This document shows positions 34,954-43,253 of a stretch of 64,000 bases of DNA, one piece after another; positions within the stretch are counted from its first letter, which is position 1; each line of letters begins with the position of its first letter. The notes beneath the pieces are model-generated. The model worked only from the letters and a program-made list of their open reading frames with translations. It was not told where the DNA came from and searched no databases. Origin of the DNA: Schaalia odontolytica (GTDB lineage Bacteria > Actinomycetota > Actinomycetes > Actinomycetales > Actinomycetaceae); contig NZ_PKKM01000008.1 in the NCBI RefSeq assembly GCF_002847525.1, positions 60,711 to 124,710 on the forward strand. Reading direction: 5' to 3'. A program made the position numbers and the translations under genes.

Positions 34954-35090
34954 ACCCGCCTGCGGCGGGTCGGGAAGCACCCGTGGGTGCGAGTGCGCCG
35001 CACTGCGGCGCGAGCGTTTTGTGGGCCTCGCACCCGCCCGCCGCGTGGGACGCGGGCGGGTGCGAGGCTGGGTGCTCGCCTCAGGCGAGC
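34954..35090. promoter_or_regulatory. Series of five hairpins between malE and malF
   Basis: In order on the plus strand: ACCCGCC-TGC-GGCGGGT (34954-34970); GCACCC/GGGTGC (34977-34990); GCGCCG/CGGCGC (34995-35011); a perfect 17-bp stem (35025-35041 with 35052-35068); GCTCGCC-TCA-GGCGAGC (35074-35090). None has a T tract. On the minus strand they lie just after the malE stop, and could stabilise the malE message and reduce read-through into malFG. Confidence 0.8.
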
Positions 35091-35124
35091 GGGGTACCGG
35101 CCGTCTCGCGTCCGGCGGGTTCCA

Positions 35125-36348
35125 TCACTTGGAGGCGATCGCGTTGTTGATATTGGTGATCATGGTCGCCCAGCCTTCGGCCGGGGTCTCGGTGCCACTC
35201 ACGATGTTGGCCTCGGTCTGGCCCCAGTAGTTCCAGACGGAACCCATCGCGGGGATCGCGGGGGCGAGAGCGCCGGACTCGGCAACCTTCGCGAAGTCCT
35301 TGATGTCCTGGTCATCCGACTTGGCGGAGACCTCAGGCATCGCGGAGGCGCGACCACCAAGGTTCTGCATCTCTTCCTGAGCCTCGGGGGTGGCGAGGTA
35401 GTTGAAGAACTGCTTGGCGGCGACCGGGTTGGCGGACTTGGCGCTCTGGTAGAACATCTGGACACCAACGAAGGGCTGGGCAGCCTGAGAGCCAGCAGAG
35501 GGGATCGACAGGACGGAGACGTCCATGCCGGCCTCGCGGAAGGCGGCGACGTTCCAGGGGCCGGTCACCGTGTAGGCAGCCTTGCCGTCGAGGAAGGCCT
35601 GCTTGGCGATGTCGCCCGTGATGGACGGGGAGATGACGCCCGCGTCGCCCTGAGCCTTCAGCCAGTTGGCGAAGTCGGTGCCGCCGGAGCCGCCCATGGC
35701 CAGCTCGGAGGTGTACTCGCCGTCAGCGTTGGTGTTGAAGACGGGGGCACCGAAGGAGGTCTGGAAACCGTAGAAGTGGTACGGGTCGCCCTTGTCGCCC
35801 ATCTGGATGATGAAGGGGTACTCGACGCCGGTAGTCTTGCCGGAGGCGATCATGTCGTCGTAAGTGGTGGGGGCGTCCTTGGTGAGCGCGTTGTTGCGCA
35901 CCAGGGCAACGGACTCAACGGCGTAGGGAACGCCGTAGGTCTGGCCGTTGTAGGTGACGGCCTTGACGGCGACGTCAGCAAACTTGGACTTGGCCTCACC
36001 CAGGTCCACGGGGGCGACGACGCCGTTAGCGACGAGCGCGCCGAGCTTGTCGTGGGCCATGACGATCAGGTCGGGGCCGTTGCCGGTGGGCACCTGGGTG
36101 GTGAACTCGGTGTCCATGTCGGATTCGGACTTCTGCACGACGTTGACCTTCACACCGGTGTTGGTGGTGAAGTCCTCGGCGAGGCTCTCAACCTGGGAGA
36201 AGCGGGTGTCGTCCGCCCAGATCGTCAGCGTTGCCGCGGCATCGCCGCTGTTGTCAGAGGACGAGGAAGAGGTCGTCGTGCCGTTGTTGCAGGCGGCCAG
36301 GGCGGTAGCCGCCGCGAAGACGCCGAGTGCTGCGATGCCACGTCGCAT
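35125..36348 (-). CDS. malE: Maltose/maltodextrin-binding lipoprotein
   Basis: The 407-residue solute-binding protein begins with a lipoprotein signal (MRRGIAALGVFAAATALAAC, lipobox LAAC) and a Ser/Thr-rich linker. The MalE fold is recognised by IWADDTRFSQVESLAEDF, YGVPYAVESVALVRN, TVTGPWNVAAFREAG and the end PAEGWATMITNINNAI. AGGAG precedes the ATG at 36348. It is the first gene of malE-malF-malG and is transcribed away from the LacI regulator. Confidence 0.93.
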   Translation of the reverse strand: MRRGIAALGVFAAATALAACNNGTTTSSSSSDNSGDAAATLTIWADDTRFSQVESLAEDFTTNTGVKVNVVQKSESDMDTEFTTQVPTGNGPDLIVMAHDKLGALVANGVVAPVDLGEAKSKFADVAVKAVTYNGQTYGVPYAVESVALVRNNALTKDAPTTYDDMIASGKTTGVEYPFIIQMGDKGDPYHFYGFQTSFGAPVFNTNADGEYTSELAMGGSGGTDFANWLKAQGDAGVISPSITGDIAKQAFLDGKAAYTVTGPWNVAAFREAGMDVSVLSIPSAGSQAAQPFVGVQMFYQSAKSANPVAAKQFFNYLATPEAQEEMQNLGGRASAMPEVSAKSDDQDIKDFAKVAESGALAPAIPAMGSVWNYWGQTEANIVSGTETPAEGWATMITNINNAIASK

Positions 36349-36430
36349 TATTACTCCTGTGTTGGTCAGGCCGGTCGCATCCATCAGCGACCCGCTACAA
36401 GAGTCACTGTAATACCCCCGTTTTTGTTTC

Positions 36431-36456
36431 TGCAACAATTTTCACAATTGTGTGCA
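36431..36456. promoter_or_regulatory. Operator-like inverted repeat between malE and the LacI regulator
   Basis: TGCAACAATT and AATTGTGTGCA form an imperfect dyad in the divergent promoter region. A second dyad, AGCTGTT (36457-36463) with AACAGCT (36477-36483), follows directly. Both are plausible MalR binding sites. Confidence 0.5.
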
Positions 36457-36514
36457 AGCTGTTACATTTGAAGGGAAACAGCTGCACTCGGACACCCAAA
36501 GGAGCGTTGCGCCG

Positions 36515-37531
36515 ATGACCAAGAATCGTACAAGCATGGCCGATATCGCCACGCACGCGGGCGTCTCAACCGCAACTGTTTCACGCGTTTTCAACGGCGT
36601 CGGTCAGGTTTCTGCCGAGACGCGCCGCCGAGTACTCACCGCAATCGATGAATTGGGATACGACCGCCCCAGCCCCGAGCGCACCCCCAACACCCCCACC
36701 ATCGGTGTGATCGTGCCCGAGCTGACGAATCCGATCTTCGCTTCCTTTGCCCACCACCTCCAAGAGGAGATCTCGCGCGCGGGCGGCATCTGCCTCATTC
36801 GATCACAGACACCGGGCGCGACGTCCGAGTTTGACCACCTCTCCTCTCTCATTGAACACCATGTCGACGGGCTCATTTTCGTCTCCGGCAGACACGCTGA
36901 CCTCCTCGCCGATCTCGCCCCCTACCAGGATGTCGCCGACCGAGGCATCCCCTTCGTGACGATTAACGGCGCACGACCGGAGGTTCCGGCCTCCGATTTC
37001 TCCACGGGGGACGCGCTCGGCATCCGCGCGGCGGTTACGCACCTGCACGAGCTGGGGCACACGCGCATCGCCCTGCTGACGGGGCGCACGCACATCGTTC
37101 CAGCACTGCGCAAGGCGGAGGCTTTCAGCCAGGTGATGGACGAACTGCTGGGCGACCGCTCCCCCATCATCGAGGAGACCTTCTATACGTACGAGGCCGC
37201 GGCTGCCTACACGCACGCCCTCCTGGAGCGCGGCGTGACGGCGATTATCACGGGCTCAGACCTGCAGGCCCTCGGCGCGATCCGCACGATCTCCTCGCTC
37301 GGACTGTCGGTCCCGGGCGACATCTCGGTCATCGGTTTCGACGACACGTTCCTCATGAGCCACCTGGATCCGGCTCTCACGACGATTCACCAGCCCGTTC
37401 AGTCCATCGTCTCTTCCGCGGTGCGCGCCCTCTTCGAGGCATTAAACACAGTCGACTACACTCCCACGCACGCCGATTACGTCTTTTCGCCGGATTTGAT
37501 CGTGCGAGGCTCGACCGCGCGCGTACGCTAG
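36515..37531 (+). CDS. malR: LacI-family transcriptional regulator (MalR-type)
   Basis: The 338-residue protein has an N-terminal LacI helix-turn-helix (MADIATHAGVSTATVSRVFNG) and hinge helix, then a periplasmic-binding-like domain ending in the DLIVRGST motif common in LacI proteins. It is divergent from malEFG with an operator-like dyad between, so it most likely represses the maltose operon. AAAGGAG precedes the ATG at 36515. The symbol follows context and not a sequence-specific signature. Confidence 0.88.
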   Translation: MTKNRTSMADIATHAGVSTATVSRVFNGVGQVSAETRRRVLTAIDELGYDRPSPERTPNTPTIGVIVPELTNPIFASFAHHLQEEISRAGGICLIRSQTPGATSEFDHLSSLIEHHVDGLIFVSGRHADLLADLAPYQDVADRGIPFVTINGARPEVPASDFSTGDALGIRAAVTHLHELGHTRIALLTGRTHIVPALRKAEAFSQVMDELLGDRSPIIEETFYTYEAAAAYTHALLERGVTAIITGSDLQALGAIRTISSLGLSVPGDISVIGFDDTFLMSHLDPALTTIHQPVQSIVSSAVRALFEALNTVDYTPTHADYVFSPDLIVRGSTARVR

Positions 37532-37565
37532 GCCTTTCATCAAGGGTCCGACCTCCGAGAATGAC

Positions 37566-37602
37566 TTGACAAAGATTCTCAATCGCAAAGAGAATGATTC
37601 TC
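37566..37602 (+). promoter_or_regulatory. Promoter with Zur-like palindrome overlapping the -10 box
   Basis: TTGACA (37566-37571) is followed after 18 bases by GAGAAT (37590-37595). The 13-base palindrome GAGAATGATTCTC (37590-37602) covers this -10 box and abuts the ATG. A second dyad ATTCTC...GAGAAT starts at 37575. The palindrome resembles actinobacterial Zur boxes of the TGAAAATGATTTTCA type. Confidence 0.75.
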
Positions 37603-38634
37603 ATGTCGAAGAGAATTCTTGCTGCCGCGTGTGCGGCTGCCACAGCGCTCGCCCTGTCCGCCTGTACCTCCACGGCCTCGTCCGGAGATAGCTCCTCCAA
37701 GGACGGCTCCCTGACCGTCATGGCCTCCTTCTACCCCCTGAAGTACCTGGCTGAGAAGATCGGAGGCGAGCACGTCTCCGTCACCTCGTTGACCCCGGAC
37801 GGCGCTGAGCCCCACGACCTCGAGCTCTCCCCCAAGATGGTTGACTCGCTGTCCTCCGCGGACGCGGTCATCTACCTCGCAGGCTTCCAGAGCGCGGTCG
37901 ACGAGGCCATCGAGCAGCAGGCCCCCAAGACCGTCATCGACGTCTCCTCCGCGGCCGAGCTGGTCGAGGCTGGCAGCGACGCGAACCACCCCGCCGAGGA
38001 AGAGGAAGAGGCCACCGATGAGGCCCAGTCCGGCGAGACCGAGGCCCACGACCACGACCACGAAGGCCACGACCACGAGGGTCACGACCACGCCGATCAC
38101 GATCACCACCACGACATGAGCGCGGACCCCCACTTCTGGCTGGACCCCATCCGCATGGCCAAGGCCGCGACCCTGGTGGGTGACAAGCTCGCCGAGGCTG
38201 ACTCCGCCCACGCCGACACCTACAAGGCGAACGCGAAGGCTCTGGCCGAGGAACTCACCACGCTCGGTGACACCCTGGTCGCCAAGACCTCAACCTGCAA
38301 GGTCAAGACCTTCGTCACCGCCCACACCGCCTTCGGCTACCTGGCGGACCGCACGGGCCTGACCCAGGTCGGCATCTCCGGCCTCGACCCCGACTCCTCT
38401 CCCTCCCCGGCGCGCCTGGCTGAGATCAGCCAGATCGCCAAGGAGCAGGGCGTGACCACGATCTTCACCGAGGCCCTCATCGACCCCAAAGTCGCGCAGA
38501 CCCTGGCCGACGACCTCGGCATCACGACGGCCGTCCTGGACCCGATCGAGTCCCAGACCGACGCGTCCAAGGACTACACCGCGGCGATGAACTCCAACAT
38601 TGACGCCCTGACGAAAGCTCTCGACTGCCAGTGA
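37603..38634 (+). CDS. znuA: Zinc ABC transporter substrate-binding lipoprotein
   Basis: The 343-residue cluster A-I metal-binding protein has a lipoprotein signal ending LALSAC at Cys21. Metal-site His residues lie in GAEPHDLEL and in HFWLDP, with a further His in VTAHTAFGYL and a late Asp/Glu segment. A His/Asp/Glu-rich loop (about residues 137-167) is typical of zinc rather than manganese binders. The ATG at 37603 is chosen because an upstream in-frame ATG lies inside the Zur-like palindrome. With the -10 box seven bases upstream the transcript is probably leaderless. It leads a zinc operon. Confidence 0.92.
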   Translation: MSKRILAAACAAATALALSACTSTASSGDSSSKDGSLTVMASFYPLKYLAEKIGGEHVSVTSLTPDGAEPHDLELSPKMVDSLSSADAVIYLAGFQSAVDEAIEQQAPKTVIDVSSAAELVEAGSDANHPAEEEEEATDEAQSGETEAHDHDHEGHDHEGHDHADHDHHHDMSADPHFWLDPIRMAKAATLVGDKLAEADSAHADTYKANAKALAEELTTLGDTLVAKTSTCKVKTFVTAHTAFGYLADRTGLTQVGISGLDPDSSPSPARLAEISQIAKEQGVTTIFTEALIDPKVAQTLADDLGITTAVLDPIESQTDASKDYTAAMNSNIDALTKALDCQ

Positions 38635-39455
38635 CAACAACTGACAACCCCACAACGGCGGGAGCCTCCCACGCGGAGGCGACCGCCGTCGTGCGTCTCG
38701 ACAACCTGCACGTGGCCTGGGATACGGACCTCATCCTCCACGGGATCTCGCTCGATATCCCTGCCGGCCAGACCGTGGCGATCACGGGCTCGAACGGATC
38801 GGGCAAGTCCACGACCCTCAAGGCCCTGCTGGGCACCGCACCCATCACGAGTGGTGACGCCCAGCTCTTTGGCCACTCGGCGACCACGCGCCGCCGCGTG
38901 CCGTGGAACAAGATCGGCTACGTCCCCCAGCGCATCTCCTCGGGCGGCGCCATCAGCGCCAGCGCGATTGAAGTCGTGCGTTCCGGCCTGCTCGGGCCCC
39001 GGCGCCTCTGGGCACTTCCGGGCGATACAGCGAAGGCTCTGGCCGCCCTCGAACGCGTCGGCATGGCCCACCGCGCCCACTCCCCCCTCAACATTTTGTC
39101 GGGCGGGCAGGCCCAGCGCGTCCTCATCGCGCGCGCACTCGTGCGACGACCCGAGCTGCTCATCATGGACGAGCCGATGGCGGGAATCGACGCCGCCTCA
39201 CGCGCGCGCCTGGCCGAGATCGTCGCCGATGCGAAGGCGGAGGGGACGACGATCCTCATCGTTTTGCATGAGCTGGGAGAACTCGGCCCGCTCCTGGACC
39301 GCGAGCTGCACATCAGCGCGGGTCACGTCTCCTACGACGGTCCTCCCCACATCGAGGACGATCACGAACAGCACCACGGCGGAGGCGACCACTGCCACCC
39401 CACAACCGAGCCCGGCCCGAGAACGACCGACCGTGGCCTCGTGAGCGGAATCTAG
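38631..39455 (+). CDS. znuC: Zinc ABC transporter ATP-binding protein
   Basis: The 274-residue ATPase has Walker A GSNGSGKST, signature LSGGQAQRVLIARAL, Walker B LLIMDEPMAGID and switch His in VLHELGE. The start is GTG, overlapping the znuA stop as GTGA. A His-rich tail (DDHEQHHGGGDHCHP region) follows the ATPase domain, unusual for the family and perhaps a cytoplasmic zinc buffer. Confidence 0.92.
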   Translation: MTTTDNPTTAGASHAEATAVVRLDNLHVAWDTDLILHGISLDIPAGQTVAITGSNGSGKSTTLKALLGTAPITSGDAQLFGHSATTRRRVPWNKIGYVPQRISSGGAISASAIEVVRSGLLGPRRLWALPGDTAKALAALERVGMAHRAHSPLNILSGGQAQRVLIARALVRRPELLIMDEPMAGIDAASRARLAEIVADAKAEGTTILIVLHELGELGPLLDRELHISAGHVSYDGPPHIEDDHEQHHGGGDHCHPTTEPGPRTTDRGLVSGI

Positions 39456-39468
39456 AGGGGAGCAACGC

Positions 39469-40395
39469 ATGATTGACGCATTCACTACTCTCCTATCCTC
39501 ACCGATGATGCAGCGCTCGCTGCTGGCGGCCCTCATCGTGGGTCTCACCGCCCCGATCATCGGCACCTATCTCGTGCACCGCAGGCTCGCGATGCTCGGT
39601 GACGGAATCGGTCACATCTCCTTGACCGGCGTCGCGTTGGGATGGCTGGTGGGCGCGTTCGCAAACGTGAGCCCCGCGGATTCCTGGGCAATTCCGGGCG
39701 CGGTCATCGTCTCCCTGCTGGGAGCGATCACGATCGAGCTGGTGCGTCAAAGCGGGCGCACCTCCGGAGATACGGCCCTGGCCATGCTGTTTTACGGCGG
39801 CATCGCCGGTGGCGTCCTCCTGATCGGCCTGGCGGGCGGCACCTCCGCCCAGCTGAACTCCTACCTCTTCGGGTCGATCTCGACCGTTCGATGGAGCGAC
39901 ATCACGCTCATCACCATCTTGGGCATCGCGATCGTCGCGCTGGGCATCGGACTGGCACCCGCGCTCTTCTCGGTCACCAACGACGAGGACTTTGCGCGCT
40001 CGACGGGTCTGCCCGTGCGCACGCTGTCCCTCGTCATCGCGGTTCTCTCAGCTCTAACAGTCGCCGTGGCAATGCGGGTCGTCGGCTCGCTGCTCGTCAG
40101 CGCACTCATGGTGATCCCCGTGGCAATTGCGCAGCTGGGCGCACGTTCATTCCGCTCCACAATGGGAATTGCTATGGCGCTCGGCGTCATTATCTGCACG
40201 TGCGGACTCTCCCTGACCTACTTCGTCGACCTGTCGCCCGGAGCGACGATTGTTGTGGGCGCCATCGCTCTGTACGCGATTGGTTTCGGGATCAGGGCTA
40301 TTGTGGATCGTATCCGCAGGGTGCGCAGGCTCCGCGTCGCTCGCGGCCACAACCAGCACCCCGAGCGCGAACACCTCACCCCCGCAGACGCATGA
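39469..40395 (+). CDS. znuB: Zinc ABC transporter permease
   Basis: The 308-residue ABC-3 family permease has eight or more helices, with the early GTYLVHRRLAMLGDGIGHISL segment and the late VVGSLLVSALMVIPVAIAQL motif, both diagnostic. It lies 13 bases downstream of znuC and 16 upstream of zur. The basic C-terminal tail is cytoplasmic. Confidence 0.93.
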   Translation: MIDAFTTLLSSPMMQRSLLAALIVGLTAPIIGTYLVHRRLAMLGDGIGHISLTGVALGWLVGAFANVSPADSWAIPGAVIVSLLGAITIELVRQSGRTSGDTALAMLFYGGIAGGVLLIGLAGGTSAQLNSYLFGSISTVRWSDITLITILGIAIVALGIGLAPALFSVTNDEDFARSTGLPVRTLSLVIAVLSALTVAVAMRVVGSLLVSALMVIPVAIAQLGARSFRSTMGIAMALGVIICTCGLSLTYFVDLSPGATIVVGAIALYAIGFGIRAIVDRIRRVRRLRVARGHNQHPEREHLTPADA

Positions 40396-40411
40396 CGACG
40401 AAGGGAACACC

Positions 40412-40801
40412 ATGCAGCGCATGACGAAGCAGCGTCAGGCCGTCCTCGATGAGCTGACGCGCGTCAACGACTTCCGTAGCGCCCAGCAGATCTTCGAAGA
40501 CCTGCACCGTCAGGGGCAGCGCGTGGGTCTGGCGACCGTCTACCGTTCGCTCCAGAGTCTGGCGGATGACGGCCGCGTCGACACGCTGCGTTCCTCCGAC
40601 GGCGAGGCCCTGTACCGCTCGTGCACGACGCACCACCACCATCATCACCTGGTGTGCCGCGCGTGCGGCTTCACCGAGGAGATCGAGCAGTCGCAGATCG
40701 AGTCGTGGGTGGATTCTGTGGCATCTGCGCATGGATTTAGCGACGTCGAGCACTCCCTGGAGCTCTTCGGGGTGTGCAGCTCGTGCCAGTCGAAGCAGTG
40801 A
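40412..40801 (+). CDS. zur: Fur-family zinc uptake regulator
   Basis: The 129-residue Fur-family protein has a winged helix (LATVYRSLQSLADDGRV, about 40-56) and a metal domain. The structural zinc site is Cys82/Cys85 (CRAC) with Cys122/Cys125 (CSSC), and a run of six His (74-79) covers the regulatory site. Its position as the last gene of znuA-znuC-znuB-zur under a Zur-like palindrome supports zinc sensing and autoregulation. Confidence 0.9.
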   Translation: MQRMTKQRQAVLDELTRVNDFRSAQQIFEDLHRQGQRVGLATVYRSLQSLADDGRVDTLRSSDGEALYRSCTTHHHHHHLVCRACGFTEEIEQSQIESWVDSVASAHGFSDVEHSLELFGVCSSCQSKQ

Positions 40802-40827
40802 CCTACTGAGGCCGTATCAGTCACGAC

Positions 40828-40863
40828 GAGGCCTGGGAAGCGGACGACGCTTTCCCAGGCCTC
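40828..40863 (+). terminator. Terminator of the zinc operon
   Basis: GAGGCCTGGGAA (40828-40839) pairs with TTCCCAGGCCTC (40852-40863), a perfect 12-bp stem. The left arm is part of a CGACGAGGCCTGGG sequence, close to the dispersed motif. Confidence 0.85.
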
Positions 40864-40872
40864 TTGCGTAGG

Positions 40873-40884
40873 TTAGGATAGGCT
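40873..40884. promoter_or_regulatory. TTAGGATAGGCT, possible half of an iron box or a -10 region
   Basis: The first 12 positions match the DtxR consensus half at 11 places, but the second half does not. TAGGAT at 40874-40879 could instead be a -10 box for the DedA-like gene at 40914. Confidence 0.3.
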
Positions 40885-40913
40885 TCGTTTGGTCACCCTC
40901 ACTTTGGAGCATC

Positions 40914-41456
40914 ATGTTCGCCGCCGGAATCGATTCCATGGTCCCCGCCTTTGCACGCGAGGGTATCTGGCTCTTCGTTTTCCTCTTCTTCGTCGTACTC
41001 TTCCGTGCGCAGGCGACCTACTGGCTGGCCCGCGGCGCAGCCTCGGGTGCCGTCCTGGCGACCGGCCGTCAGGGTTTTCTCGGCGCCGTCGCACGCTGGT
41101 TTGATGGCCCCGTCCCTCGCAAGGGTGCTGCCATGCTCGACAAGTGGGGCATTATCGTCATCCCCCTGTGCTTCCTGACGGTGGGTATCCAGACGGCGGT
41201 CAACGCGGGCGCGGGCCTGGTGCGCATGCGCTGGAGCACCTACACAATTGCCATGATCCCGGGGTGCATCCTGTGGGCGCTGCTGTACGGCCTCGGCACG
41301 CTCGCCGTCTTCGCCGCGGCCATCCGAGCCGTCGCCGGCTCCCCCTGGGGCTGGGCGGGTCTCGCCCTCATTATCGCGCTGATCGTCGCGAAGATCGCGT
41401 GGGGCCGCCGTAAGCGCCGCACGGTCGACGCGGCACTGGCTACGGACAACGCCTAG
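40914..41456 (+). CDS. DedA/VTT-family membrane protein
   Basis: The 180-residue protein has about four predicted helices and the DedA-like pattern of an ATYWLARGA segment near the N-terminus, a central WGIIVIPLCFLTVGIQTAVNAGAGLVRM block and a following FIXED Pro-Gly turn (MIPGCILWALLYG). DedA proteins act in lipid-carrier recycling and membrane homeostasis. It converges on uppS with overlapping stops; an undecaprenyl-phosphate recycling role next to uppS is attractive but inferred. The protein is at the short end of the family. Confidence 0.75.
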   Translation: MFAAGIDSMVPAFAREGIWLFVFLFFVVLFRAQATYWLARGAASGAVLATGRQGFLGAVARWFDGPVPRKGAAMLDKWGIIVIPLCFLTVGIQTAVNAGAGLVRMRWSTYTIAMIPGCILWALLYGLGTLAVFAAAIRAVAGSPWGWAGLALIIALIVAKIAWGRRKRRTVDAALATDNA

Positions 41457-42277
41457 GACTGAGCGACGCGGTCAACCGCACCACCGAAGCGGCGGTCGCG
41501 CCCGGCAAACTCCTCGAGGCATCCCCACAGCTCCTCGCGGTCGAATGCGGGCCAGGGGGTGTCGACGAACATCATTTCCGCATACGCCATCTGCCATAGG
41601 AGGTAGTTGGACAAGCGCTGCTCCCCCGACGTGCGGATCATGAGGTCGACGTCGGGCACATCGGGCAGGTAGAGGTGTCGTGACAGCGTCTTTTCGGTGA
41701 CGCCGCGCGGGCTCAGGCGCCCAGCCGCGACATCCTCGGCGATGGATCGGGCAGCATCCGCCAGCTCGGCCCGACCTCCGTAGTTGACACACATGACCAG
41801 ATCGAGGGTTGTGCAGTGCGAGGTCGCCCGATCGGCCTTCTCCAGCGCGTTGATGACGCTCTTCCACAGCTTGGGCCGGCGCCCGCTCCACCGCACGTGC
41901 ACGCCCCACTGGGCGAGCTGGTCGGTGCGCCGCGCGAGCACGTCGGAGGCGTAGTTCATGATGAAGGAGACCTCGGCGGGCGAGCGCTTCCAGTTTTCGG
42001 TCGAGAAGGTGTAGACGCTCAGATAGCGCACGCCCGCGTCAATGGCGCCCGCGATCGTGTCCATGAGCGCATACTCCCCCGCCCGATGCCCCTCGGTGCG
42101 GGCCAGACCTCGACTGTTGGCCCAGCGTCCGTTCCCATCCATGATGAGCGCGACGTGTGCGGGCACCTCGCCCTTGCGGAAGACGGGCGCCTCGCAGTGC
42201 CACTGGCCAGGCCCGAGCAGTGGCGCGGTGGGGTCGTGCGGGGCGCGGTCCATGGGGGTGGGTCGCAGGTTGGTCAT
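41453..42277 (-). CDS. uppS: Isoprenyl transferase (polyprenyl diphosphate synthase)
   Basis: The 274-residue cis-prenyltransferase makes the lipid carrier precursor for peptidoglycan synthesis. Diagnostic features are HVALIMDGNGRWA with Asp47, FSTENWKRS, and the RTSGEQRLSNYLLWQ and YAEMMFVDTPWP blocks. It is coupled to recO by a 4-base overlap. Its stop shares a CTAG with the stop of the convergent DedA-like gene. Confidence 0.95.
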   Translation of the reverse strand: MTNLRPTPMDRAPHDPTAPLLGPGQWHCEAPVFRKGEVPAHVALIMDGNGRWANSRGLARTEGHRAGEYALMDTIAGAIDAGVRYLSVYTFSTENWKRSPAEVSFIMNYASDVLARRTDQLAQWGVHVRWSGRRPKLWKSVINALEKADRATSHCTTLDLVMCVNYGGRAELADAARSIAEDVAAGRLSPRGVTEKTLSRHLYLPDVPDVDLMIRTSGEQRLSNYLLWQMAYAEMMFVDTPWPAFDREELWGCLEEFAGRDRRFGGAVDRVAQS

Positions 42278-43014
42278 GAATGACTCCTATCGATGACGCT
42301 CAGAGAGCGCAGGCGACGTTCCAGATGCCATTGAGTGTACGAGGAGATGAGGCCCGAGGCCTCGGAACGCGCATACGGTTCGCAACGGTCGGCGCGCTCC
42401 CAGTCACCGCTGAGCAGCTGGCCGAGCAGGGCCACCGTGTCCGGCGCAGGCGACGAGGCACCGGGTGGGCGGCAGGTATCGCAGACGGTGCCGCCGTCGG
42501 GGATGGAGAACGAGGAGTGCGGCCCCTGAGTACCGCACACGGCACAGTCAAAGCAGGAGGGGGCCCATCCGGCCAGCGCGAGGGCGCGCAGCGTATACGA
42601 GGTTCGAATCAGGGTGGGATCGTGGCGCCCTCGAGCAAGGGCATTGAGGGCGCCGAGGAGGAGAAGGTACTGGGAGTGGGTGCCGTCGTGAGCATCGGCA
42701 GTGAGGCGCTCGGCGGTCTCGACGACGACGGTGGCCGCGAGGTAGAGATCGTAGTTAGCGGCGATGGAGTCGCCGTATTGGGCGATCGATGCGACCTGGG
42801 TGAGGGTGTCGAGGGTGCGTCCGCGATGCAGCTGAGCATCGATGACAGAGAAGGGCTCGACGCGCGCCCCGAACTTGGAGGTTGTCTTGCGCACTCCCTT
42901 GGCGACTGCGCGAACCTGCCCGTGTTCTGCGGTCAGTAGCGTGATGATGCGATCAGCTTCGCCCAGCTTGTGGGTGCGCAGGACGATCGCCTCGTCTCGA
43001 TAGGACTTCATCAC
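42274..43014 (-). CDS. recO: DNA repair protein RecO
   Basis: RecO loads RecA on gapped DNA with RecF and RecR. The 246-residue protein has the N-terminal OB fold (YRDEAIVLRTHKLGEADRIITLLT) and a zinc-binding CAVCG...CDTC segment. The start is GTG at 43014, directly followed by ATG at 43011. CACAAT ends six bases before the GTG, so the message is probably leaderless. The recO-uppS order is standard in actinobacteria. Confidence 0.94.
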   Translation of the reverse strand: MMKSYRDEAIVLRTHKLGEADRIITLLTAEHGQVRAVAKGVRKTTSKFGARVEPFSVIDAQLHRGRTLDTLTQVASIAQYGDSIAANYDLYLAATVVVETAERLTADAHDGTHSQYLLLLGALNALARGRHDPTLIRTSYTLRALALAGWAPSCFDCAVCGTQGPHSSFSIPDGGTVCDTCRPPGASSPAPDTVALLGQLLSGDWERADRCEPYARSEASGLISSYTQWHLERRLRSLSVIDRSHS

Positions 43015-43020
43015 ACGAAC

Positions 43021-43026
43021 ATTGTG
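43021..43026 (-). promoter_or_regulatory. -10-like box of leaderless recO
   Basis: On the minus strand CACAAT, then six bases, then GTG. No ribosome-binding site is present. Confidence 0.45.
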
Positions 43027-43214
43027 TCACGCCCGGGCGCACGCGGCGGATTCATCCGACGCGCATCGCGCCGCGCGAAAACAACTGTGAAGTGCACTGT
43101 CACATCCATCGACAAGCCCACAGACACGTGCTGACAACAATATATGAGAAACTGACAGCGTGGTCGGTTACACAGCCGGCAAGTGGTTTTCGAGTAGATA
43201 GTTTCTTCGTAACT

Positions 43215-43235
43215 GGTTATGGTTTACTCATAACC
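43215..43235. promoter_or_regulatory. Operator-like palindrome GGTTATG-N7-CATAACC upstream of the TetR gene
   Basis: A perfect 7-bp-arm inverted repeat lies 19 bases upstream of the regulator start. TetR proteins usually bind such a dyad in their own promoter. Confidence 0.6.
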
Positions 43236-43253
43236 GTCGAAGGAAGGAAAAAG

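Noticed and set aside
32401..35150. Long plus-strand frames across malG and malF
   Set aside because: They are shadows of malGF; the protein is Gln/Arg/Glu-rich without domain signatures.
37594..37602. Upstream ATG for znuA
   Set aside because: It lies inside the Zur-like palindrome and would begin before the likely transcription start.
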